Notes under the pieces: generated by a model
Databases searched by the model: none
What the model was told of the DNA's origin: nothing
The model's input: only the letters and a program-made list of their open reading frames with translations
Program-made: the position numbers and the translations under genes
From: Paralichthys olivaceus
Lineage: Eukaryota; Chordata; Actinopteri; Pleuronectiformes; Paralichthyidae
Reading direction: 5' to 3'
Assembly (NCBI RefSeq): GCF_024713975.1
Contig: NC_091098.1
Location: 10,512,816 to 10,576,815 of the forward strand
Length of the DNA stretch: 64,000 nt
Shown: piece after piece, positions 47,531-59,240 of the stretch
Numbering within the stretch: the first letter of the stretch is position 1
Layout of the letters: each line of letters opens with the position of its first letter

Positions 47531-48400
47531 TTTATTTAACCTTTATTGAATATTGTGTGTGAGTGTACACTGACTGAATAATAATAATATGTGTGCAGTA
47601 CCATTGATGTTTATGTATTGTGTCTGCTATGTGTATGTGCACGATGCATAAATGTGCCGCCTCATGTTTATTCATCAGCTGCTGAAACTTTGCTGCAGTT
47701 TTCATTCGGCTCTCAACACTTTGATCTCTGGATGACTCAAAATGCTGAGTCATGGAAAAAACTAAGGATGCAAACACAAACCCACGGCTGAATAGACACT
47801 GGGCATGGACACGCTCAACTAGTACAAATGTACTGATACATCTACACTCTGCATGAGCACTTACTGCGGACAAATTTCATTTAAAATTCACACACACACA
47901 CACACCGTGTCAACAAGGCACAAAACAGACTCGATGTAACACACTTAATTTAAAACCTGCACATGCAGGGCCTATACACAAGTATTGATTCATAACCAAT
48001 TCAAACACAAACATGTCTAAACACTGTGAGAATTGCTGACTTGTCATAAAGCCACACTACTCTAAACTAAATAGATTTACCTCAAACTGACTGGAAGTAC
48101 AAATAAATAGTTTAGCTTGTTCTTCTTTATGTTCTTCTTGTATTTGTTTTTGCTCTGTGTCTCCAGTGGGTTAGGCAGGGTTACACAATATGTCAGCTGT
48201 GTCATTGTTGTCTGTAGACCCTCCACTTTGATTCAAGCAAACATCTCAACAACTATTTATTTACTTCTATATAGCAGCTTGGTGCAAAAATGTTAATGTG
48301 TTGCAGAAATGTACGACTGCCATTACTTCTGACATTTGTACTTTTGAATCATGGATTTTAATTAACGAATGATAACCACTGATAGATACTTGGCAACAGG
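38209..48400. other. Gene-poor interval, 10 kb
   Basis: AT-rich DNA with scattered short ORFs on both strands. None has an exon-like combination of splice sites and recognisable protein motifs. A (GT)n tract lies at about 45819-45851 and a (CA)n tract at about 47500-47525. The 39.8-40.3 kb block is purine-biased on the plus strand and gives overlapping ORFs in three minus frames; I do not call them genes. Confidence 0.5.
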
Positions 48401-48544
48401 GATGCCATTTCTCCATCTCACAATAAAATATTAAATTATTATTATTATTATTTCAAGTTGCCATGGTGATAACTCCTTAATCTCTTATTGTGACTGGAGT
48501 TCCTGGATTGTATTTGGATGTTGCATCTCTACCTTAAACAGCAC

Positions 48545-48738
48545 ACGTGACAAGTTCTAATGAAAGAATGTTGCGCAGATTATCATTACTCTGTGATCTG
48601 CAGACTAGTCTAAATCTCTTAACCTGGGATCGGTTGCTTTTGTCTCCACCCACATCTCAGGAGATATCGCGATGTTTTCCACATTCTGCGCAGACACGTC
48701 GCTGTGAACACCTGCGGTCACTTCCGGCTGATGCTCAG
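48545..48738 (+). promoter_or_regulatory. Promoter-like first exon of an unidentified gene
   Basis: A locally GC-richer block has the palindrome ATCGCGAT at 48666-48673 and an ETS-type CTTCCGG at 48721-48727, both common in TATA-less vertebrate promoters. A donor ATGCTCAG|GTTTGT ends the block at 48738. It would splice as a 5' UTR exon toward the coding exon at 49498. Confidence 0.4.
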
Positions 48739-49497
48739 GTTTGTTGTCAGTCTTTTACACCGTTAAACTGGTTGTTATCTTTTTCTACCATGAACTACAA
48801 ACTGAATGTTTGTCTTAGCTAATATTTGGAGTATAATTGAGTAAGGTTTGTCGTTTAGTATTTTCTTTAAAGTTATGTTACAGCTGCTGAGCTGTAGCTA
48901 CTTGTTGTAAATGAAGAGAAACTTCCAGAGGGATATCTCTCAGGGAAATGTTGTGATATAAAATGTTTTTAGTTCTTGTTTGGGACCAAAACGACTTTGT
49001 TGTGTTCACCTCAGAAATAGTTTCAAAACTTTGTTTAAATTATACTTCTGATGGAAAATATTTGCAGTGTTTAATTTTCATACTGCCATTAGCAAGTATA
49101 TATTAGTTAAATAAAGAATGACATCACCAGCATACATTAGTATTCAGTGTGATTCATCAGTAAAGATACCGTCAGGCGTTCTCTTGTTACCATGAAGTGT
49201 GTTGTCACAGAATCTATAACTTTTTTTTTTTAATGCCAACTACCTCAAATCATTAGAGAAGAAGATGAAATGTAAGGAGTGCTGAATCACTATTATTCTT
49301 TCATCTGCGTTAAAATCAGCATCTTATAGAAAAAGTTATAAAGAGAACAAGGCGACTTACATGCAAATTTTGGATTTACCAAAAATGTAGGTGAATCAAC
49401 TCTGAAGTGAAACCAGAGACATTTTATATTGCAAATGTTAGTACTTACACTAATGTTACACGTGCAGGTACTATTGTCTTTACAAACCCACTAAGCC

Positions 49498-49585
49498 ATG
49501 CAGGACGAGCCGACAGAAGAAGCTGGAGATTGTGGTAATGGCTCAACAGAGGAGGACGCTGATGAAGATGATACTTTCTGTAAAG
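49498..49585 (+). CDS. First coding exon of an unidentified acidic protein
   Basis: ATG at 49498 opens 29 codons (MQDEPTEEAGDCGNGSTEED, then more acidic residues ending TFCK) and reaches a good donor, AAAG|GTAAAT, in phase 1. The acceptor ACGTGCAG lies about 30 nt before the ATG. The strong acidic bias against an AT-rich background, together with good splice sites at both ends, makes a real exon likely. I do not recognise the protein. The gene would have to run rightwards across a long intron. Confidence 0.5.
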
Positions 49586-49599
49586 GTAAATAACACACG

Positions 49600-52190
49600 C
49601 TTATTAAACTGTCTCATGCTGTTGTCGGCTTCTGCTGTGATGTTTGGCCTTGTTAACCATGTGGTCATTAACCGATCATTATAGATCAGATACTCTGATA
49701 AAGGCCGACATACTTGCAGCCATGAATGATTTTATGTACCAAGAACCACAGTCTCTGTATGGCAAATGCAAGGTTCTCCTTCTAGTCCTAGAGAAACAGA
49801 AACTAAAATAGTTCACTGATGTATAAACAGCATAAATCGTTTGACACAATTTGAGAGCGTTGAGCCTTAAAGGTAAATTTTTTTCTTTCCTCTATGACCA
49901 TCAGCTCTAGCATATCAAAATCAGTTAGCATTAAAATGTGGTTAATAGCCTGGGCTTTTATTTACTTCAATCACTGAACTCAACCAGTCTCTATTTGGGA
50001 CGGGCCTTTTATTCCTTTCACACAAGACCTTTGCTCAGGGGTAATATTATTAAATTGATGATTAACACCAGTATGACTGTTACTTGCATAGAATAGCCCA
50101 AGCTATTGAATAACTTATAACTTATTAATTTAATCTAGAGATGGCACATCTAGCCCAGAGAGAGATAATTCCAACAATGTTCAAAACCCCCAAAAATCCC
50201 CTGGTTGCCTTTTATTTCAGCGTCATATCTGCTTTACCCACATCTTTGTTGATCTCTGCTATAACTTTCCTGGCAAATAATGTTAACACCATAGACTGTA
50301 TAACCAGCCTCCTACCACTGTTTATATTGGGTTAGGGTTACACATGAGGTACACTTTTATTGGCAATGGTGGTGAAAACAACAACTCTCATGATCCGGCG
50401 TTGATTTACGACGTCATAAAACTAAGCATTTTGTAATTGTTTTAATTGAGAGACCCCTATTGGCCGAAGCATTTAAATCATTGGGATTTTGTATGTTTTC
50501 TCTCATTTGATTTTTGTTTGTCCTTGCAAAATGTGACCATCTGCTCACTGGAAGAAGTGAACATGCTAGCATGCTAGCTAGTGATGCCGTAACAACTTGT
50601 GTAAAAATATATTAACTCAGTGGTTTTGCACTTGAATGCACTTTACAGTGTACGCTCATTTTTATACACAGTCGACAGTGTGGGCGTATACATTTATTCT
50701 GTCATGTTCACAAGCTTTTATTTGCATTTGTAGCTGCTTAAACACTTTACTGTTAGCTACAGGTGTGTGAGGGGCTTTGTGTCATGTGAAACTCCATATT
50801 AAGATGAATTGGACCTTTTATGGTTGTGAGGTGTTTTTGTGTGTACAGTTTATGATGGCCCCCCTGGCAGCTTGCACAGGACGCCCTGTGTCCTCAGCAT
50901 TTGTAGTGTGTTCATCTGTGTGGAGATTCAGTGAAGGTGCCCGTCATGCTTTGCAAACACAATTGTCAGCACTGTAAAAACGTGCATCCACTTGCACACT
51001 CACTTGTGTGCAGTAGTTGCTCTATTGATTGTACAATTTGTCTGCTCTTACTGGAAAACTGCTTTATTTGCACATGTCTATCTGTGAGCAAGGATCTCAA
51101 AGGTCAGGGAATATATGGCGTTTTCGTGCATAGAGTTTGTTGATCCGTGCATGAAAAGATGAAGACTTAACAAGGTGGTAAACTGCTCCTTTGGAAAACA
51201 GCAGCTGTGGCACAGATGTATAAATGGTAAACATATGGTCTTGTTTGATGCTCATTTGTGTTGCAAATGGATGGATGCTCTCCCATTTTTCCTGCAAGAT
51301 GCTCACTGGTTTCACCTGGCAGCACGGCTCCGGTTGACGGCCATAATGAGAAATTAATATTGATACAGGACAGATTAATGCAGTATTACACTAGGAAGCA
51401 TAATGAAGATTTGTCAATCTGCTCAAATTCTTTGTTCCACCCATTGGTCCCATTTTAATTATTCACCCACTTTTATAGGTTAAATATTTGCTTTTAAATC
51501 TGATTACATGTGCTTTTTGTTGCGTCCTTCTATAAAAAAGCAATAAGGGAGCTTTTACTTGGATTAAACTATTGTGCAGCCTTTTATAATTTGTATTTCT
51601 CAGATGGCAGTACTTTACATAACAGTAAGTGGCCACCAGTAAAAAGAACAAAGGTCAAAATAATAAGGATCATGTAAGAGAAGTAAAAAAATGAAAAGAT
51701 GAAATATTAAAGTAATACAGTGAAAAATGTGCCTCTGTCCCTGGAATATCCTCATAATAAAGATGGAATGGGAACAAAATCCACAGAGAGTATTTTTCTT
51801 CTGACAGTCCATAATTTTAAAGTTGAACAAAGACGTCTGGCGGACTCAGGGCCATTTAAGGATGGCGATATTGTTACAGATACAACTTTTTCTATCGCAG
51901 GCACATTCTTCTAGAGCACTGGCCCATGTTTCTGAACCATTGTCAGGCCCAGAGCGAAATTTGTCCTAAGCCGCAGCACAGACTATGTCCTGCAAAAGAG
52001 ATTCTCCTGTTTGTGTTTACTGACGTGTCACTGTGTGCGTGTATATTTCAAGGAGAGAAAGAAAGGGAGCCAAATAGTTGCACATAAAAGAGATAATAGC
52101 CCCTGAAGCAGTCTCTGCTCCAGCTTGTTTAAAGTCATTCACATGAAATAACACAAGTTGTATTTCAGTCAGCTGTTCAGTCTCTGTACC
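49600..52190. other. Probable intron sequence after the 49.5 kb exon
   Basis: No further exon that I can support. CACCATAGACTGTATAA at about 50288 resembles an end of the MITE at 9957-10180. Confidence 0.4.
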
Positions 52191-52277
52191 AGTCGCCCCC
52201 TGGTGGCTGGCTGCAATATAGGTTAAAAAACCCTGCCTCCTACATATTAGCACGAACGTGGCATTGACCAAACTAAA
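52191..52277. repeat. Short interspersed repeat (copy A)
   Basis: Shares CCACTGGCTGACTGCA/CTGGTGGCTGGCTGCA, CCCGCC/CCTGCC and TGGACCAAAC/TTGACCAAAC landmarks in the same order with 63752-63845. Same strand in both copies. Confidence 0.6.
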
Positions 52278-54300
52278 ATGCATACATTTTTCTCGAAGAT
52301 GGTTTCAGTAATTTTAGCTAGTTATTATCACACTAATATATGTAAGTATAAGTGTTAATTTTTTCCACTAAGTTGATTCTATAAAAACAATGATGGATAT
52401 ATAGATTAAATAAGCAACTATATAATGTAATGATGCAAAAGTGAAAACATTATTAAACATCAATTCATACTTTCAAATGTGTGCTGTTGTAACTATTTCC
52501 GTGCAGTATTTGCTAATGGCATCAAGGAATAGTATCGTGGCAGATTTTATGATATCTGCAAGTATTGTACAATCAATATAATATTGTTCTGTTAATTTAC
52601 ACCCTTAATACAAATGGTGGGAAATGTCATGGTTGACAGCTGAGATTGACCTGTGGTTGGTTAAGTGCGTGCTTCATATTTTAGCTTTATTTCTGGGTAG
52701 TGTGTGTGAGTGGAAACACAACATCTTTAAACGCAGTCCATGGTTTATAGTCAACTTGCAGATTGTTATATTCTATAAAATATAAAGATAGCAAACGTTA
52801 TATTTTTAAGATCAGATGATGAAGCCTCATCCAAACTTCATATTTAATTCTCTTTTGTGAGAGCGGCTATAGATCTGTGTGATAGCTGTAGCTCAGCTGG
52901 TTAAGACGTTGGATTTTCCTAAGACTCTCCCCAGGAAGAATTAAATAGTGTGCTCCAAAAGTCTTAGATTGTAAAACCTTTGCATTAAAGTGACAAAGCC
53001 CCTAGTGGTGCAGTTATCGTGATGGGAACAAAGAAGGAGGTAATGTAATGGTATTAAAGAGGAGATGGGGTAACTGTTGGACCACTGTTTATTTCCCTTA
53101 GACTCCTTTTAAAAAAAAAATGGTGACCATGATCATCCACAAACCTTTACTGTTTTATTATTTTAACCAAAACCATGATGTTTCTCTATACAGAGATACT
53201 GCTAAATTTGTATTATGATTCTGTGGAACTCTAGGATTCAGAGTTTCATATTGCAAGTTTGCCTGTTTTAAATGGTGGTGGTTAATTTTTGAAAATGACA
53301 AAAGACTTTGCAATGTTTTCAAATACTTGATATCTCCAGGAAAGTGTGATTGGTGTATCAGACACTTAAGGCTGTTCAAGATCTCTAGTTTCATAAATAT
53401 AAACACAAATACATTTCTGTTATCTATGTTACTGCAGATTCTTCTTATTGTGAATCATCTCTGTTTTTTTATTTACTGTTTACAAATATTATGAAATGTA
53501 AATATTTTGAGTAAATTGATATAAACTGGTGCAAATAACAACGTCAAGACCATGAACATTTTTTTAGTTTATTAATTTAGCTTTTTGCCCTTGAGACAGT
53601 TTTTTCTTTCCACAAATGTTGTTTGTGGGACACATAACCTTCTCCTCCGTTCGCCTTTGGCCCTATCTTTTTTTCTGTCATTCCCTGTTCATCCATCACG
53701 CCTCTGCTCCCGCTGTCAGTCCAGCGAGCTGTGAAGAGATTCAATGCTTAACAAACATGAGCAGTGTGTACAGCACATTCATATCCACCTCCATCCATGC
53801 CGGTACCTGCCTCGCCGTATTCCTGTATTTTCTATCAGGACATGAGGAATAAAATAGAGCATAACTTTAAAGTTGGATTTGCCTTCACAGGCTATATACA
53901 TAGAAGTGCTTAAGTGGAAGAGACACAATTTGGCCACAGAAGTGATCTGTTTCTATTCAAGCTTGCCGACGGTGTAATGATGTAAGAAGATCAGTGGAAA
54001 GACAGGGAACACAAATCCACCCTCGAGCTTTGAGGCAAAGATGTGACTGGACAAGTTGAAATTGATTAACAAAAATTGTACACCATGAAGAGTGATCACA
54101 TATCATCTGTTTTAACTTCCTCACTGTGGCTCCTGTATGTTTTAGAATTAATTTGATCTCATCGATTACTTTGAAGGATCTTTTGGCCGAGGTCTGAATA
54201 TACAAAGGCACCACCTGTCAGATGTTGACAGATTCAGTACTTTTAAATCTTTTAAATCTCTGAATAAGACATACTCCTATTAGAGAGCTTGCTCTGATTT

Positions 54301-54552
54301 AACGGCTGCGGCTCAGTAGAGGGTTGACGGTTCGATCCCAGTTTCCCCCATTCCTCGCCCTGAAGTGTCCTTGGGCAAGTTACTGAACCTAATGCACCTG
54401 ATGGCTGAGTGTGTGATTGACATGCGAGGGATATTGCTGCGCATAGATGCACTGTATGAATGTATGTTAGTGGATCAGTGGCAAAACTGTACTGTGAAGC
54501 ACTTTGAATGGTCATCAACTCGAAAAGATCTGTATGAATACAGATCATTACC
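54301..54552 (+). mobile_element. tRNA-derived SINE
   Basis: The head carries a perfect RNA polymerase III B box, GGTTCGATCCC, at 54329-54339, with an A-box-like GGCTCAGTAGAGG before it. The body has TGTCCTTGGGCAAGTTACTG and the tail TGAAGCACTTTGAATGGTC, both typical of a widespread teleost SINE. The short ORF at 54365-54613 is part of it. Confidence 0.85.
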
Positions 54553-55794
54553 TGTTTCTTTTTTATTTGACTTGTGGTTTATTTCATTGTATTATGTATT
54601 ATATTTATTATAAACTGATACTTTGATATTCAGTTGATTTTAATTTATTTTTCTAAAAAGCATATATTTGCTATTAATTTTATTACATATTACTGCAGAA
54701 AGGTAAAAGTAGTAGCAGTAATCTTTGACACAGCTCTCTCTCTTTCTCTCTGTTGATCTGTCGGTTAGAGCTATAACATGTTTTATGAAAGCTCCTTTAA
54801 GATCCTATAGAAATTATGATTTATGACTTGCCCAACATGTGGAAACTACTGAATGACGTATTGTGTGACAGCAGGATTTACTGACTCTGTGAAGAAAAAT
54901 GATGTTTGGGAAAGGATAATGGAGAACTCCTCAGCACTATGGTCTGACATTAATTCCTCTATGAAAACGTAATGACACTGCGGGTACCAGGTTATTATGT
55001 AGTCACAGATGTAACAGAAGTGACGGTTGTTTGTGCACTACAGCTCTGAGGTCCAGACAAAAACAGCCTCTACAGAGGTGCTTTTGGAGGAGCTTTAGAG
55101 CAAAGGTGAATAACACAGCTGTGTGAGTGTTGTGCTGTTTTTTCTGTGTGTGTGCAGTTCTAGTGAGTTACACAATGTGTTATGCCCGTGTGTGTGTGGA
55201 TGGAGGCTTGTTTCAACTAGTTTGAACCAATCTCTGCCTCCTGATTAGGTTAAAACCACCATGTGTTGTATTTGATGAGTGTTTTCTTTGGGTCTGACAT
55301 CGTGATTGGATCAACTTACCTGGATCACTTTGGTTCCGTGCAGTATATTATAGTTCACAAGGCAAGTGGAAAACCGTTTATGAAATAAATATTGGGAGAT
55401 GTTTGCTGGCAATATCCCTCGGCATATAATCTTTTGTCAGTGTTTCCCATTTGTGATTTTGGCTGAGGCCGCCCTCAGCTATATTAAAATACAGACCAAT
55501 TTGTTCTGCCACAGTTTCATAATGAATCAAAATTATTTTTTAAACTGATAATGACATAAGAGATCATGAGAGATCTCTAACTTGATGCTTCGCTCCGTTG
55601 CTGCATTGTACAGCTCTGTGCTCTGCTATTTGCTGCATCCTCACTCGTCCACTGGCCCTATCATCCATAGAGTTGTTACCATCCACACAGACAGTCAGAC
55701 ATCATGTATTCAGCTGCAGCTGTGGGCGTACCCTTAAGTGGCATGCAATGCAGTTGTCTCTCACTTGAGGGCTCGTCTTTCGCCCTTTAGTTTG

Positions 55795-56166
55795 TGTAGC
55801 TGTCACAAAACAATTCTGAAGTTTCAGGGGTAAACAGTGTTGCAGCCGGATCCAAAATAATGGCAGTCAATCATGACCTCTTCTTCAGACGTAATAAAAC
55901 AACAGAAAAACATAACATGCCTCCATAATGCTTGTGTGGTGTCATCCAAATGTCTGCAAGTCCTGACATTCATATTCAACTCCAAACGGCGCCATTTACA
56001 CCATGTTCATATCCTAAATGTCCTCTGATATCTTCCTACGAAGTGCATTCATGGACCCTCACCCTCATACCATTGTGTGGCTACGTCTGCTAGCTTCACT
56101 GCTTTCAGATAGCGGACATTTAGTGGTGAGTAGATAATGAGTTTTTCGGTGAACTATCCCTTTAAG
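55795..56166. mobile_element. MITE copy with AACTATCCCTTTAAG end
   Basis: Ends GGTGAGTAGATAATGAGTTT then CGGTGAACTATCCCTTTAAG, the reverse complement of the start of the copy at 61910. Internal text (AATAAAACAACAGAAA, CATAATGCTTG) is shared with that copy. The left inverted end is lost. Confidence 0.75.
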
Positions 56167-56954
56167 TGAAACACATTCACTCTTAATTTTCTCCAGTCGC
56201 CACTCAGCTTATTATGTAAGCTGAAGATTTAGTATGTGACAGTTTCTGTGTTCCTCTTCCCCTGTCTTGCACCTCATGTCACCCTTTCTTCCTCAGTTTA
56301 ATTTAGTTGATGTTGCACATGCATCTCATTTTGCCTGCCTCCCTCTCACTCCCCTCTCCCCCTGCTTCACTCCCCTCTTACTCCCCACAACCTTTCTCTG
56401 GAGGAGATAAGCATTAAGCCTATACAGTCCGATAGCTGTAACCGCAGTTTCACCCCATATAGTCTTATCGCAACCAAAAGTACGACTTCAAGTTGTGCTT
56501 CACTTTAATCTCACACACAACTTCCAGAGTCTCCTAAACTATTTTTTAAAATTAAATATGTTTAAATTGTATAATACATTAACATTTTTATCACCTGGGT
56601 CAATTGACAATGATGACTGACATCGTGACACATATTTTTTATTATTTCAGCAGCACACTCTATGTCTGTGTGGGTTTTTTCCTGGTTCTCCAGCTTGCTG
56701 CACATTCCAAAGACGTGCAGATTGGGGTTAGGTTAACTGGAGGCTCTAAAATGACCGTAGGCTTGAATGTGACAGTAAATGTATGTTTTTTCTGTATATG
56801 TGTGATATGCTAGATTTAATGTCCAGGCGGTACCCCACCTCTTGCCCCCTTACCCTGGGATTGGCTCTTGCTCCCTCCACAATCCTCAAAGGATAAAGCT
56901 GTATAGATAATGGATTGATCGATTTTTTATTTACTCAGTTGGTGAATCCTTATA

Positions 56955-57780
56955 TAATAAGAATAAGAGTGCCTTTATTGTCATTGAACAGGGTGTACAA
57001 TGGCATTATAGTGCCACTCCTTTACAGTACAAACATATAAGTACAAAAATACTCAAAGTAAAAAAAAACATGTTATTGGAAATAGTGGAAATTTACAACA
57101 TTTACAAATATACATGTTACTATGTTCAAGTAGCTGTATTGCACATGAATGAGTATTGCACAGCAGTGATTTTAGCACAGTAATAAATATATTGCACAGT
57201 GGATGGATGAGTATTGCACATTATTGCTATGTCATGATTAATTTCTACTATGTATAGTATGGTTATTGCAGAGTATATGATTAATTAAAAATTTATTGCA
57301 CAGTGGTCTGTGAGGGATTTTTGTTTTTGGGTGGGGTCAGACTGTAAATCAGTGCATGTTAGAGTCCAGGGTGGTTATGGCTTTGGGGAAAAAATGTTTT
57401 TGAGTCTGTTTGTCTTGGCTTTGATGCATCTGTAGCGCCTGCAGGAGGGCAGCAGGTCAAAGCCAGGATGTAACCTGTCTTTGGTGATGTTTTGTGCTCT
57501 GCTGAGGCAGCGGGAGGAGTAAATGTCAATCAGAGAGGGGAGAGGGCAGCCAACAATCTTCTGTGCTGACTTGACGACCTTCTGAAGCCTCCCCCTGCCA
57601 GCCTCAGTGCAGCTCCCGTACCAGATGTTGTCTGACCAGGAGAGATCAGTGGAGATGAAGACACCAAGGAACCTGAAGGTGTTGACCCTCTCTACACACT
57701 CGCTGTTGATGTAGAGGGGGGCTGGGTTGGTGCTGTGCCTCCTAAAGTCCAGGAATAAGAGTATTAATGCCAATATAAGA
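56955..57780 (-). mobile_element. LINE remnant (L2/Rex1-like), internally deleted
   Basis: The minus strand at 57773-57375 reads LLFLDFRRHSTNPAPLYINS, then VNTFRFLGVFISTDLSWSDN, joined directly to IWYGSCTEAGRGRLQKVVKS and DLLPSCRRYRCIKAKTNRLK. These are C-terminal blocks of a reverse transcriptase. The part that normally lies between SWSDN and WYGSC is absent, so the copy is dead. The flank to 56955 is A/T-rich with repeated TATTGCACA words, as in the 3' UTR of such elements. Confidence 0.8.
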
Positions 57781-57789
57781 AAATATAAC

Positions 57790-59150
57790 TATTTTTACTA
57801 TACAATTTGAGCCCCCTGAAAAATGTTTCCTTCCCTTTAATATTGCCTGAGGTTGTTGTTGTGGTATAGTAGTTATTGTGCTAATGTAGCATCTTCTGCC
57901 TTGTCAATGTATTCAGGAAATTCAGGCTGGACAATATGTCCAATAGTAATCTTAAAATAAAGGTTTTCGTCAATTAGTCAGTATCAATAATTATCACAAT
58001 TAATGCCACTTTTTTATTTTGTTATTTCTTTGTTTAAAGACACAACAGAGATGGAAAAAACACTTGATAAACAGCACAACATTTTACAAATCTGAGGTAG
58101 TTCAGTTCACTGCGCTTATGCAATGTATAAGCAAAATATTGAATTATATTGGACAAAGGTTAAGTTGAAATTTATTGAAATTGTATTGTATTGACACAAT
58201 TTTATTGTCCAGCTCGACTGGAAACCTGAAATTGCACCAACAAATTGATAGAAGTGTAAAAGTCAAAGATCTGCTTTGAAATGTTACTTCCCTTGAGCTG
58301 TCAGTTCTACTCTGGACATTTCACATGGACATGGACAGTTCAACAGACATAAAGAAGTTTTACCTGGATTGTCAAACATGTCTCTTTCAATTGCAGATTC
58401 TGCTTTTGCATCCACAACCGTGCTTTTATTTTGTTGTATCTGTGCGTCATTCGTTCCAGATGTGTTTATCGTCAAAATCACATCGGCATAATGCACAAAC
58501 ATTTACACTCAGCCACTGATAGGCAGGTGTACACAGACACACCCTAATCACAGCTGACTGTAACACAAGTGGAATGCAGTGCTGGACTGTAATTAGGATA
58601 CTGAACCACATGCTGATGACAACACCGCAGCTCAAACCACAACATAGAAACTCTGACACCATTTGCTCTGGTTTTTGTTTTTACTTGTGTCCTTTTCATC
58701 CAGGAATAATTTAGACATTGAATATTTTTTCTGTATTTAAAACACATCTTGAGTTTTAGGTTTTGGCTGCATTCATTATTTGAACTTAGGAAAACAGGTA
58801 AAGCCTAAGGTGACATCAATACTACTATGTTTTAGAACTAAAGTAAGGTCCGTCCGCACAAGCGTTTTGGTTCCGTATCAGTTTGAATCCCTGTTCATGC
58901 TGACACCTAGAAATGCACATCTCATGACCACTCATGTATAATAGGCTGTTGTGTGCCAGTGTAAACAGGAAGCATTTGGTTGTTAGTTTAAGAAAGAGTT
59001 TGGTTACAAATGCGAAGCAGCAATGGCAAAAAGTAAAATGTGGAATTTAACTGCACGACAGTTGTAAGAAAACAGAGTCAGTAACATTTTTATTAATTAT
59101 CCATGTTGTGTTCTACACTGGTAGTTGCAGCTAATGTCGGTTGTTTTTTT
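57790..59150. other. Intronic or intergenic sequence
   Basis: No supported exon. GGTCCGTCCGCACAAGCG at about 58848 and GTGTAAACAGGAAGC at about 58960 look like the ends of another small fish element, also suggested at 24530-24690 in ifrd2 intron 11 (CCTCGTCCACAGG ... GTAAACAGG). Confidence 0.35.
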
Positions 59151-59154
59151 CCAG

Positions 59155-59240
59155 AATCGGGTCATGTGAAAAGGGCCTGTAGAATCAGTGACGGCTTCAG
59201 TGACAGTGACCACAAACATCCAATTGTCAAGCGGTTGTGA
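59155..59240 (+). CDS. Possible second coding exon of the 49.5 kb gene
   Basis: A strong acceptor (GTTGTTTTTTTCCAG) precedes AATCGGGTCATG. Joined in phase 1 to the exon at 49498, it reads ESGHVKRACRISDGFSDSDH and continues 8 codons to a TGA at 59238. It either ends a very short protein of 57 residues or is left earlier by a donor such as GTCAAG at 59226. The phase match and acceptor are the only support. Confidence 0.3.

Noticed and set aside
52884..52935. tRNA-like start (GTAGCTCAGCTGGTTAAGA)
   Set aside because: The A-box region is good but there is no anticodon arm or B box downstream. At most it is the head of a broken SINE.
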